Positions 13,559 through 20,607 of a stretch of 29,074 nt of DNA are shown piece after piece (the stretch's first letter is position 1; each line of letters opens with the position of its first letter). The DNA lies in the NCBI GenBank assembly GCA_903907555.1, contig CAIVOO010000090.1:1-29074 (forward strand), read 5' to 3'. The notes under the pieces were generated by a model, which worked only from the letters and a program-made list of their open reading frames with translations, did no database searches and was not told where the DNA came from. The translations under genes were made by a program, and so were the position numbers. This stretch comes from an uncultured archaeon (GTDB taxonomy: Archaea; Nanobdellota; Nanobdellia; Woesearchaeales; CAIVOO01).

Positions 13559-14202
13559 AGGACGCCATTATTATCGGAATTGGGGCCGTAGAGCAGCACG
13601 GCCCTGCTTCTATTTTTACGGATTTTGTAATCGTTGACACAATAGCTAAAGCAATAAGCGAAAAAACAGGAGCAGTTTATATTCCGGCAATTCCTTATGG
13701 GTACTCTGAAATTTTTATGGACTACAAAGGAACATTCAGCTTGGAACCGGAAACAATAATAGCAGTTTTTACAGATTTGCTGCGTTCTGCAAAAAGACAG
13801 GGATTCAAGAAAGTGATAATATTGTCATCGCACGACCCAAATCTTCCAATACTGAAAACTGCATGCTACAGAGCAAGAAATTTAGGAATTCAGATACTGC
13901 TGTTTGACATTTGGGATTTTCCGGGGATAAAAAAAGTTGTTGAATCTGAATGCTGGCACGCTTGTGAAGATGAGATATCTGTAATGGAATATCTTGGATA
14001 TAAAAGCAGCAATAATGTAAAGGAATTCCCTGAGGAAATGAGAATGAACTACATAAAATTCCCTTTAGAAAAAAACAGAAGATCTGAGAGCGGGGTTTAT
14101 GGAGACTTGACAAAGGTTAGCGCAAAGAAAGGTGAGAAAATATTTGAAATAATAACAGAATCATTAATGAAAATAATTAAACAAGAGTGGTTTACTGTAT
14201 AA
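13555..14202 (+). CDS. creatininase-family amidohydrolase
   Basis: 215 aa. The metal and catalytic set of the family is visible: AVEQHGP (Glu13, His15), a following Asp23, SSHDPN (His93, in place of the usual NGHGGN), and HACEDEIS (His135, Glu138, in place of HAGExETS). Members hydrolyse cyclic amides: creatinine, formamides in archaeal riboflavin/F420 synthesis, or pre-mycofactocin peptides. The two altered motifs make the substrate uncertain. ATGA overlap with hisS means the two are translationally coupled, an unusual pairing for this family. Confidence 0.75.
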   Translation: MKDAIIIGIGAVEQHGPASIFTDFVIVDTIAKAISEKTGAVYIPAIPYGYSEIFMDYKGTFSLEPETIIAVFTDLLRSAKRQGFKKVIILSSHDPNLPILKTACYRARNLGIQILLFDIWDFPGIKKVVESECWHACEDEISVMEYLGYKSSNNVKEFPEEMRMNYIKFPLEKNRRSESGVYGDLTKVSAKKGEKIFEIITESLMKIIKQEWFTV

Positions 14203-14581
14203 CCATCGAGAATCTTTTAGAGGCGTTCAGCTTGTCCAGATAGCCCTCGGCCTGCCTGTACTGCCTCATTCCCTTTATCCTGTCGTTTGCCCTCTCAAGG
14301 AATGCCTTCATTCTCTTGACAAGCTCTTCTTCCTCCAAATCGAATTTCACGAACAGGAAATCCCCGTCCTCCTGGGCTTTTGAAGCATTTTCTTTCTTTA
14401 CACTGTCCCTTATTTCCAAAAGAAGGCTGTATGCTAGGTCTTCACAGTTATCCAGCTTCATGACTTTTGAGATGACTTTTTCGCTTCCGTCATTGTAATG
14501 GATGTTTATCATTCCCAGATATTTTTTCTGGTCAAAGTCTGTCATTTCCATCTTGGTAACTTTTATGTTAATGCTTATCAT
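14192..14581 (-). CDS. helical/beta small protein, partner of the wHTH regulator
   Basis: 129 aa, no family recognised. The N-terminal 55 residues are beta-like (ISINIKVTKMEM, YLGMINIHYNDGSEKVISKV); the rest is helical and charged, with EEEELVKRMKAFLERANDRIKGMRQY. Its ATG overlaps the stop of the upstream regulator gene by 4 nt (ATGA), so the two are co-translated and probably act together. Its 3' end overlaps the creatininase gene tail-to-tail by 11 bp. Confidence 0.62.
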   Translation of the reverse strand: MISINIKVTKMEMTDFDQKKYLGMINIHYNDGSEKVISKVMKLDNCEDLAYSLLLEIRDSVKKENASKAQEDGDFLFVKFDLEEEELVKRMKAFLERANDRIKGMRQYRQAEGYLDKLNASKRFSMVIQ

Positions 14582-14982
14582 GTTAGCCTCTCGTCAATAT
14601 CTTTTGCTATTTCCCTTAAATCAGTACAGGCCTCTTTTATATCTCTTTCTATTTCGTCAATAAGTTCTGACAGGTTTGAAACCCTTAAAAGATAGCCTTT
14701 CTGAGTCGGGACAACGATTCCTGCTTCCATGAGCTTGTTCAGGTGATGCACTACAGTGCCTCTTGTAAGCCCCAGCTTATACGCCAGCCCGTCGCTGCTT
14801 ATGGGAGTTTTGTTCTTTGCCGCCTTCAGAAGCTCTATGAAAAGCCTGAACTGGGATTTGTCCTTGTCCCTGAGATTGAACAGCCCTAAAGCATTGCCGA
14901 ACCACTGCAGTTCAGAATTCATGTCTGGCTTTGCAGGCTTGCGTATCCTTACTATAGTTATTCGCTGTTCGCGTATAATCAT
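14578..14982 (-). CDS. winged-helix transcriptional regulator (ArsR/MarR-like)
   Basis: 134 aa. A DNA-binding winged helix occupies about residues 42-98: the helix-turn-helix ISSDGLAYKLGLTRGTVVHHLNKLMEAGIV, then the wing VPTQKGYLLRV. The C-terminal 30 residues (LIDEIERDIKEACTDLREIAKDI) form a helix likely used for dimerisation. No metal-binding Cys pattern. First gene of a two-gene operon. The TATA box lies 24 nt upstream and is bracketed by GCTAAT (14986-14991) and ATTAGC (15014-15019), a possible autoregulatory site. Confidence 0.78.
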   Translation of the reverse strand: MIIREQRITIVRIRKPAKPDMNSELQWFGNALGLFNLRDKDKSQFRLFIELLKAAKNKTPISSDGLAYKLGLTRGTVVHHLNKLMEAGIVVPTQKGYLLRVSNLSELIDEIERDIKEACTDLREIAKDIDERLT

Positions 14983-14985
14983 ATG

Positions 14986-15019
14986 GCTAATTATTGCTTA
15001 TTTATATATAAATATTAGC
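14986..15019. promoter_or_regulatory. TATA box and inverted repeat before the wHTH gene
   Basis: The AT-rich core TTTATATATAAAT (15001-15013) is centred about 24 nt before the ATG at 14982. The complementary arms GCTAAT (14986-14991) and ATTAGC (15014-15019) enclose it. Confidence 0.5.
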
Positions 15020-15073
15020 TTCTGTTGATGTAAAGCAATTAAACATCACTTAACAGTAACGAAAATACCGAAA

Positions 15074-15087
15074 GATTTATATATAAG
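15074..15087 (+). promoter_or_regulatory. TATA box of the candidate RNA 15105-15265
   Basis: GATTTATATATAAG preceded by purine-rich CGAAA, a good BRE-TATA arrangement. No ORF follows at leaderless distance, so it may drive a non-coding RNA. Confidence 0.45.
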
Positions 15088-15104
15088 TTACTACTACTAC
15101 ATAG

Positions 15105-15265
15105 TAAAACAGAGAGTGAGAATAACAATCATTCTCAGCTCATCTAAACACCTCTTTACCCGGCAAACGCCTGAATAAGGCGTTTGTAGGGTTTTATTCT
15201 CATACACCCCCAAAAAAGAGGCAAAAATTGCCTGAAAAAGGCAATTTAGCCTTCTTTATTCTCAC
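15105..15265 (+). ncRNA. candidate structured RNA with three hairpins
   Basis: Hairpin 1: TGAGAAT (15117-15123)/ATTCTCA (15131-15137). Hairpin A: CAAACGCCT-GAATA-AGGCGTTTG (15164-15186), perfect. Hairpin B: AAATTGCCT-GAAAA-AGGCAATTT (15225-15247), perfect. A and B share a 9-bp stem, a GAAWA loop, a following TA, an outer helix, and a downstream TTATTCTCA (15194-15202 and 15256-15264). The 5' segment GTGAGAATAA (15116-15125) can pair with hairpin 1's arm or with either downstream copy (9 and 10 bp). Each unit ends near ACA. No family recognised; on the minus strand hairpin B plus T-run could instead be a terminator for the gene ending at 15262. Confidence 0.42.
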
Positions 15266-16458
15266 ATCAAATATGTCGGTGTTAAAGCACTTTTAAAAAA
15301 TAATGCAATAAAAACAACTATCAAAAAAAGCCATCCGATAGTTAATGCGAAGTTCACTATCCCTGCCAAAGCTCCATGCCTCTTCCAGACATAGACTGTT
15401 GGCCCGACAAGGATTGTTATCAGCACCATCGCAGCAACTAACACATACATCAATGCCACAATTTCCTGCATCTGATAGCCAATACCTCTAATCAACGGCT
15501 CGAACAACTTAAACAATCCTGCAAACACCAATGAAAAAGCAAAGCTTGCCCCTAAGCTTATCGGAACAACGGATAGCTTTTTGCAGCTGAAACTGAATCT
15601 GCCCCAGAAAAAGTACAGTCCATAAATTATTGCTGCCAATATTCCTAATCCAATCAATACATAAGTTTTGTACAAGCTGAACCACCCCTTGGCGTATTTT
15701 CCGTTTACATGGAAGCTTTCCCATGGATCAAGCCCATAAGCCTGCTTCACATATCCTGATTGGTATGTTATCTCATTCGAGAACTGCTGCATAGCATCGC
15801 TCTGCACCATTTTTGATGCTGTTGCTTCCATAACCCCAAAATTTGGCTGGTAAGAAATGCTTGATTCTCCTCCTTTCAGGTAAAGATTCTCTTGCACATT
15901 CACAGCAACTCTTATAGTCTGTGTGTCGGCATTCCATTTTATTGTCTCGAAATTAAAATTGAAAACGCCCCAATCCTGTTTGACATATCCGTCTGCCTTG
16001 TAATAAAGTATTATCGCAGTGCTTCCCTGCGATGAAACCTCATTTTCAAGAACAAAAGTGTATTTCACAGAGTTTGATAGAACTTCGCCGTTTCTGTCGA
16101 GAGAAGAGTAGCTGTAAGGATATCCTTCGTATTCGCGCCAGCTTATGCATTTGCTGTTTTGATAATTGTTGCTTTCGTATTCAACACAGCTCTTCTGCTT
16201 TGATTGAATCTCCTGGACTGCGTTAATAAGCCTGACATTGTTTCCAGGAATTTCTATAGTGACTGCCCTGATTGGCTCCTTGCCTGTATTCTGTATGATG
16301 AGCTTAGCAGCCACAGCAGCCTGCCCTTCCTCGTCGAAAAAGACAGAATAGTACTGCGAAGTCTGCTGCGAATTTCCATAAAAAGTTGGCGCTGTTGCAA
16401 AAACTACAGAGAAAAGCAAAATAAACACTACAAATGTTGAAATTATTGTTTTGTTCAT
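15262..16458 (-). CDS. secreted/membrane protein: signal peptide, large outer domain, four C-terminal TM helices
   Basis: 398 aa from the ATG at 16458; the longer reading frame to 16494 starts upstream of the predicted transcript start, so it is rejected. Residues 1-22 are a signal peptide. An external domain of about 235 residues is beta-rich, with two Cys (KSCVEYESNN and SKCISWREY) likely bonded. After it come four membrane helices: TYVLIGLGILAAIIYGLYFF, PISLGASFAFSLVFAGL, IVALMYVLVAAMVLITIL and ALTIGWLFLIVVFIALFF. No family recognised. The architecture suggests a cell-surface receptor or channel-like assembly. Confidence 0.7.
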   Translation of the reverse strand: MNKTIISTFVVFILLFSVVFATAPTFYGNSQQTSQYYSVFFDEEGQAAVAAKLIIQNTGKEPIRAVTIEIPGNNVRLINAVQEIQSKQKSCVEYESNNYQNSKCISWREYEGYPYSYSSLDRNGEVLSNSVKYTFVLENEVSSQGSTAIILYYKADGYVKQDWGVFNFNFETIKWNADTQTIRVAVNVQENLYLKGGESSISYQPNFGVMEATASKMVQSDAMQQFSNEITYQSGYVKQAYGLDPWESFHVNGKYAKGWFSLYKTYVLIGLGILAAIIYGLYFFWGRFSFSCKKLSVVPISLGASFAFSLVFAGLFKLFEPLIRGIGYQMQEIVALMYVLVAAMVLITILVGPTVYVWKRHGALAGIVNFALTIGWLFLIVVFIALFFKSALTPTYLM

Positions 16459-16479
16459 AAAACATAGAAGTTCAAAGAA

Positions 16480-16489
16480 ATATAAATAA
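16480..16489 (-). promoter_or_regulatory. TATA box of the gene 15262-16458
   Basis: Minus-strand TTATTTATA, centred 27 nt before the ATG at 16458; it settles the start codon. Confidence 0.55.
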
Positions 16490-16514
16490 CACAAGAAATA
16501 CTAAGGTGAAAGGC

Positions 16515-16877
16515 TTAAAATAAGGATTTAAGCCAATCCGATATTTTCTGGACAAAACCTTTAGTTTCCCTGACATCCTTTCCTATAATAACAGCAGGTG
16601 TTGAATCAGATGCATTTTCTTGTTCATTTGGTCCAGTTGCTATTCCAGTCCCGGAATTATTAAACACTGAAACATTAGTATCTGTTGAAGATTTCATGCA
16701 CTGGTATCCGCCATTTGCAGGATTAGCGCCCTCTATATATCCTATTGGAAGACATTTGTATCCATCTGCACATTTACCGCAAGGACTATCTCGTTCAATT
16801 GGTCCAACTGCATTAACTAATGTGCTTACCAGTACAACAAATGCCAAAAACATAATCATTTTTTTCATATTTATCAC
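16515..16877 (-). CDS. small secreted Cys-containing protein, unknown function
   Basis: 120 aa. The N-terminal 23 residues are a signal peptide. The mature part has CGKCADGYKC at about residues 33-42 and one more Cys (YQC), a small disulfide or metal motif similar to short knottin-like modules. A Ser/Thr/Asn-rich linker follows, then a C-terminal amphipathic helix (KGFVQKISDWLKSLF). Start: GTG at 16877 fits the TATA box at leaderless distance (28 nt); the ATG at 16868 is the alternative and would shorten it by three residues. Function unknown. Confidence 0.62.
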   Translation of the reverse strand: MINMKKMIMFLAFVVLVSTLVNAVGPIERDSPCGKCADGYKCLPIGYIEGANPANGGYQCMKSSTDTNVSVFNNSGTGIATGPNEQENASDSTPAVIIGKDVRETKGFVQKISDWLKSLF

Positions 16878-16899
16878 AAATTAGTGAGAATAGACGCAG

Positions 16900-16909
16900 A
16901 TATAAATAG
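16900..16909 (-). promoter_or_regulatory. TATA box of the gene 16515-16877
   Basis: Minus-strand CTATTTATAT, centred at 16905, 28 nt before the GTG at 16877 and 37 nt before the ATG at 16868. Confidence 0.45.
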
Positions 16910-16934
16910 TGTGAGAAATGCTAAGGTTAACACC

Positions 16935-17483
16935 TCAGTGTTTTTTCCTGAACATCCTGCTTCTTTTCATGTAATAGCTCAATATTACTATCAAAATCAA
17001 AGAAATAAGTGCGAATGTCACAGTAAATACTGGAAAATTTGAAGTGACTTGTGAAGCTGGAGCAGCTGCAGCAAGTGCAGTATCTTCCAATTTAGCTGCC
17101 ATCTTCGGAGCCGCTTCTGTTGCAAAAGAGGCAGTCATCTGCCTTGTGAATTCGAACATGAAGCTGAGCAGTCCTGCTCCAACACTTACTCCAAGCGAGG
17201 CAAGCACAATCCATATCTTCTTCCTTTCAGGATCCAGCACGCATTTTCCTTTCTCTGTAATCTCGTAATACTTCCATTTGTAGCCCTCGTCAGCCATCTT
17301 AACCAATGAAGCTTTCTCCAATGCAACCAAATGCTCCTTGATAGTTGGTATGGCAAGCTCCAAATCGAAAGAAAGCTCTGACTGCGTGTGCCTTCTCTTC
17401 TCGAGAAGCTTCAATATCTTTATCCTGCTGTCTGCTGCCAAAGCCTTGAATGTTTCCCTATCCAGGACTATCTTGTCTTCCAT
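16935..17483 (-). CDS. membrane-anchored winged-helix regulator (ArsR-like)
   Basis: 182 aa. Residues 8-82 are an ArsR-type winged helix: FKALAADSRIKILKLLEKR is the family's opening helix, ELSFDLELAIPTIKEHLVALEKASLV the helix-turn-helix, then the wing to YYEITEKGK. Two membrane segments follow, IWIVLASLGVSVGAGLLSFMF and FTVTFALISLILIVILSYYM, with an Ala-rich stretch between. This is a one-component membrane transcription factor; its signal is unknown. It shares a TATA box with the divergent gene at 17536. Confidence 0.8.
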   Translation of the reverse strand: MEDKIVLDRETFKALAADSRIKILKLLEKRRHTQSELSFDLELAIPTIKEHLVALEKASLVKMADEGYKWKYYEITEKGKCVLDPERKKIWIVLASLGVSVGAGLLSFMFEFTRQMTASFATEAAPKMAAKLEDTALAAAAPASQVTSNFPVFTVTFALISLILIVILSYYMKRSRMFRKKH

Positions 17484-17502
17484 TACTTGAAAGAAGCTGA
17501 TA

Positions 17503-17514
17503 AAATTTATATAC
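17503..17514. promoter_or_regulatory. shared bidirectional TATA box
   Basis: AAATTTATATAC centred near 17509: 26 nt before the ATG at 17483 (minus) and 27 nt before the ATG at 17536 (plus). A single box fits leaderless starts both ways. Confidence 0.6.
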
Positions 17515-17535
17515 CTAACTAAATTTTAAGGTATT

Positions 17536-17889
17536 ATGAGCAGAGATGAAGTATTATTCATAACATTGGTTGTTTCAGGTGTTCTGGTGCTGTTCTTGGG
17601 AGATCCGGTCATAACAGGGATGCCTGTGTTCGCAGTGGATGTTCAGCCTGCAACTGCAGTTCCATTGCTTGTCTTGACAATAATCCTGCTATTGCTATTC
17701 ATAATTATACTGCTTGTTGTAAAGAGAAATAAGCAGGCAGATTTGCAGCTTAAAAGCCTCGAAGCTTACATAATGGATAATTATGGAAAATATCCTGAAG
17801 AGGCGTTAAAGTTCAAAATCATGGAGCAGGGATGGTCTTCCAAGGTTGTTGACAAGCTGTTTGATAGGGTGAAGTCTTATAAAAAATAA
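17536..17889 (+). CDS. two-TM membrane protein with C-terminal helical domain
   Basis: 117 aa. Membrane segments: VLFITLVVSGVLVLFLG (7-23) and VPLLVLTIILLLLFIIILLVV (42-62). The cytoplasmic tail 63-117 is helical (LKSLEAYIMDNYGKYPEEALKFKIMEQGWSSKVVDKLF), resembling the short UBA-like or 'EQGWS' repeat tails seen on small archaeal membrane proteins, but no family is certain. It is divergent from the membrane-anchored regulator and may be its target. trmI starts 2 nt after its stop. Confidence 0.65.
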   Translation: MSRDEVLFITLVVSGVLVLFLGDPVITGMPVFAVDVQPATAVPLLVLTIILLLLFIIILLVVKRNKQADLQLKSLEAYIMDNYGKYPEEALKFKIMEQGWSSKVVDKLFDRVKSYKK

Positions 17890-17890
17890 A

Positions 17891-18655
17891 TTGCTGATAA
17901 AGAGAGACAAGACCTTCTTTGTTGAAGAACTTAACAGGAAATTCACAAAGGAGGGGGGAGAATATTTTGTTAGAGATGCTTCTAAAGATTATTCTACGCA
18001 GTTCGGGACAGTCAAATCGAAGGATTTGGCAAAAAAAGATGGCTCTGTAGTGAAAGCTACAACAGGAGATGAGTTTATAATTCTCAGTCCTGGATTTATC
18101 GACAAGTATAGGAGGATAAAGAGGACTGCGCAGATAATTCCGATGAAAGATATAGGCTCAATCATCACATTAACAGGCATTGACAAGAATTCTTTGGTTG
18201 TTGATTCTGGCTCAGGCTCTGGCGGATTATGCTGCTTCCTTGCTCACATAGCAAAAAAGGTTGTAACTTATGAAATCAAGGACGAGAATGTGGAATTAGT
18301 CAGGGAGAATGCGAAATTTTTGGAATTGGACAATATAACTGTAAAGAAAAAGAGTTTCTATGATGGAATTGACGAAAAAAATGTTGATTTAATCACTTTG
18401 GATTTGCCAGAGCCATGGGAAGCATTGAAAGTTGCTGAAAAAGCGTTAAAGATTGGCGGATTTTTAGTATCATATTCGCCAACCATACCTCAAGTTCAGG
18501 ATTTTGTGAATGCGATGAAGAAATTTGACAGCTTGATTCTTATGAAAACCATCGAAATCCTTGAGAGAGAATGGGAAATTGATGGAAGAAAGGTAAGGCC
18601 CAGGACTCAAGGAATAGGGCATTCTGGATTCCTGACGTTTGCAAGAAAAATATAA
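17891..18655 (+). CDS. trmI: tRNA (adenine-N1)-methyltransferase, TrmI/GCD14 family
   Basis: 254 aa. The N-terminal 80 residues are the small beta domain of TrmI; the class I methyltransferase core starts with VDSGSGSGG (104-112, AdoMet loop), then acidic Glu128 in VTYEIKDE. The family motif LDLPEPW lies at 170-176, where archaeal and bacterial enzymes read D-x-P-x-P-W. TrmI methylates A58 (and A57 in some archaea) of the T loop, stabilising tRNA. The start codon is TTG at 17891, 1 nt after the stop of the previous gene; no later ATG or GTG keeps the N-terminal domain. Co-transcribed with the gene before it. Confidence 0.88.
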   Translation: MLIKRDKTFFVEELNRKFTKEGGEYFVRDASKDYSTQFGTVKSKDLAKKDGSVVKATTGDEFIILSPGFIDKYRRIKRTAQIIPMKDIGSIITLTGIDKNSLVVDSGSGSGGLCCFLAHIAKKVVTYEIKDENVELVRENAKFLELDNITVKKKSFYDGIDEKNVDLITLDLPEPWEALKVAEKALKIGGFLVSYSPTIPQVQDFVNAMKKFDSLILMKTIEILEREWEIDGRKVRPRTQGIGHSGFLTFARKI

Positions 18656-18659
18656 AAAA

Positions 18660-20153
18660 TTACTTCAAAGCAACTTCTCTAGCGTATTTAATATTAATAT
18701 CTGCCCTTTCCAAAGCGCTTCCAATATACAATTCCAGCTGTCCATGCAGTATTTTCTGCTTGTTTTCTGAAAGTCTCTCGTAGACCGCCCTGAATTCTTC
18801 GTCTTCCATGGCAAAGTCAATAAGTTTTCCTCCATCTTTCTGGACCTTCTGCCCCATTTTCTTGACGAAATCGTGGCCGCCGCCATATTTTGAGTGAACC
18901 CAGCCCTTGCCTCTCAATATTGCAACCATAGCTTCACTTGGATTGTCCCTGATTTTTTGCAGATTAGCAGACATCTTGTCCTCATTTACTGAAAGGTTAA
19001 CAAGCGCTTTGTTTAACCTGTCAAATGACTCATAACAGCCAACCATCATCATTTGCGGCTGGTATCTTAACATTACAGAATTGCGCAGGTCTCTCTGGAA
19101 ATCAGATGCCACAGCACTGTAAAGTACCATCATTCCAGAAAGCACCACACTAACATTTCCTCCGATATTTTCGTACTGGATTGGATTATTTTTCATAGCA
19201 TCTGCGCTTGAGCCGCCAAGTCTCTCTTTGTTGTCTCTAGAAGTGACTTCACCAATTGCAGAGGAATATAGCATTCTAATATCATTAGAAAAGTCTCCCA
19301 ACACAAGCATCATGGTAATCAAGCTGTCTCCAAGATGCACAAGCTGCTCTTTCTGGACTATCTGCGTTGCTGTGTAGTCAGGCTCAAGCCCTAGTTTTGC
19401 AAGCACTGCCTTCTCAAATTCGAGCGATTTACCCTCGCCCACAACCATATCTATGCTTGCTCCTGTTCCATTTATGCCAGAAACTTTTCCTCTCAATGCT
19501 TCGAATGCTTTGTCGCAGTAATTAACTTCTTTAGCTAACCTTGCTGCGTAGCCAGCGAGTGTTGTTGTCAATGGCACAGGAGATGTGTTCTGCAAATGCG
19601 TCCTGCCTACCTGCAAGAATCCTGAAGAATTTTCAGCAAGCGAACAAAGTTTTTCTATCGAATTTACCACTGCGGGCCTGATTATCTCTTTCCATGCTTT
19701 CTTGAAAAGATAAGCTCTTGCTGTATCTACAACATCATATGAAGTAGTTCCAGGGTGAAGCAAAGCTTTTGTTTCTGCAGACATGTGCCTGCCAAGCTCT
19801 TCAAGAACTGCAAGCTGGTCGTGCATTAATCGCTTGTCATCTTCTAAAAGAGCTGCGTTTAGCGGATCAAATTTTTCTATTGCGACATCCAATTCGTCAA
19901 GATGCCTTTTCTCTGCCTTGCCAAAGTCGACTCTTGTCTCAAGAAGGATTCTTTGAACATAAGCAAATGCGCGCCATTCTGCCTCAGCACTTAGATAAGG
20001 AGATAATACTTTTGTTTTTTTCCAGTATTTCCCGTCTAGAGGGCAGAATGTTTTGAGGGAGAACCTCAATTCAGCCTCAGTTACTTCAGGCTTTTTTTCT
20101 GCATTTAATTCTTCTGCCCTTAATTTAGAAACCAAATCCCAATCATCGCCCAT
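18660..20153 (-). CDS. purB: adenylosuccinate lyase-like enzyme (fumarase/aspartase superfamily)
   Basis: 497 aa. Superfamily landmarks: CPLDGKYWKKTKVLSPYLS (37-55, the PurB N-terminal signature SPLDGRY), HPGTTSYDVVDTA (133-145), VGRTHLQN (182-189, catalytic His186) and the signature loop LGGSSADAMKNNP (312-324) with Ser315/Ser316 and Lys321. PurB releases fumarate from SAICAR and adenylosuccinate. The signature loop reads SADAMKNNP rather than SSxMPxKxNP, so it is a divergent member. No other purine genes are near. Start: ATG at 20153 with GGGTGAT just upstream; GTG at 20162 is possible. Confidence 0.82.
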   Translation of the reverse strand: MGDDWDLVSKLRAEELNAEKKPEVTEAELRFSLKTFCPLDGKYWKKTKVLSPYLSAEAEWRAFAYVQRILLETRVDFGKAEKRHLDELDVAIEKFDPLNAALLEDDKRLMHDQLAVLEELGRHMSAETKALLHPGTTSYDVVDTARAYLFKKAWKEIIRPAVVNSIEKLCSLAENSSGFLQVGRTHLQNTSPVPLTTTLAGYAARLAKEVNYCDKAFEALRGKVSGINGTGASIDMVVGEGKSLEFEKAVLAKLGLEPDYTATQIVQKEQLVHLGDSLITMMLVLGDFSNDIRMLYSSAIGEVTSRDNKERLGGSSADAMKNNPIQYENIGGNVSVVLSGMMVLYSAVASDFQRDLRNSVMLRYQPQMMMVGCYESFDRLNKALVNLSVNEDKMSANLQKIRDNPSEAMVAILRGKGWVHSKYGGGHDFVKKMGQKVQKDGGKLIDFAMEDEEFRAVYERLSENKQKILHGQLELYIGSALERADINIKYAREVALK

Positions 20154-20182
20154 AAGTATCACCCGAAAAACTGCTGTTTTAG

Positions 20183-20195
20183 CTTATTTATATTA
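20183..20195 (-). promoter_or_regulatory. TATA box of the purB-like gene
   Basis: Minus-strand AATATAAATAAG; transcription would begin near 20164, just at the Shine-Dalgarno motif GGGTGA before the ATG at 20153. Confidence 0.45.
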
Positions 20196-20224
20196 TTTTT
20201 CTTGACACCAGACGATGACATATA

Positions 20225-20310
20225 ATAGCGCACATAATTTCTGATGTAGTATTTAATGCGCTATCATATTCAGAACATCAAAAACTTTTTATCACTCACT
20301 TTGGTGTTCT
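20225..20310. repeat. two inverted repeats upstream of the AsnC-type gene
   Basis: ATAGCGCA (20225-20232) pairs perfectly with TGCGCTAT (20257-20264 region). AGAACATCAA (20272-20281) pairs 9 of 10 with TTGGTGTTCT (20301-20310), which ends 11 nt before the TATA box. The second pair has the spacing of a regulator site. The 200-nt gap otherwise holds only the two divergent promoters. Confidence 0.4.
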
Positions 20311-20320
20311 GTCACAATAA

Positions 20321-20331
20321 GATTTATAAAC
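20321..20331 (+). promoter_or_regulatory. TATA box of the gene at 20367
   Basis: GATTTATAAAC; predicted transcript start near 20351, just ahead of GGGGTGAT (20354-20361). Confidence 0.5.
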
Positions 20332-20366
20332 CGCAGATTCATATCATATCTCGTGGGGTGATTTAA

Positions 20367-20594
20367 GTGGAAGCGTATATTTTGATATCTTTGAAAACAT
20401 CTGATGAAGAGGAAGTTCTCGACAGGCTTAAGGAAAACCCTAAAGTCAAGGAGGCTCACATCCTTTTCGGCGAGTGGGACATCATTGCAAAGCTTCATGT
20501 GCAGAACGAGCAGGAGCTCGGGACTTTTGTGATGGAGCACATCAGGTCTCTCGAATCAATAGACTTGACAAGCACACTGATTGTAGCAAAGTAA
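20367..20594 (+). CDS. stand-alone AsnC/Lrp ligand-binding (RAM) domain
   Basis: 75 aa. The whole protein is one RAM domain: strand VEAYILISLK, helix EEEVLDRLKENPKVKEAHILFGEWDIIAKLHV (the G-x-x-D ligand-site segment), then ELGTFVMEHIRSLESIDLTSTLIVAK. There is no DNA-binding domain. Such stand-alone domains assemble as dimers to octamers, bind amino acids and modulate full-length Lrp proteins. Start is GTG with a strong Shine-Dalgarno GGGGTGAT at 5-nt spacing. It heads an operon with DUF99, glutamate dehydrogenase and a nucleotidyltransferase, so amino-acid sensing may be tied to glutamate metabolism. Confidence 0.85.
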   Translation: MEAYILISLKTSDEEEVLDRLKENPKVKEAHILFGEWDIIAKLHVQNEQELGTFVMEHIRSLESIDLTSTLIVAK

Positions 20595-20607
20595 TTTTTT
20601 ATTAAAA

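Noticed and set aside
20210..20260. Second C/D box RNA (GATGACA ... CTGA)
   Set aside because: Only one imperfect C-like box and one CTGA occur, without C' and D' partners.
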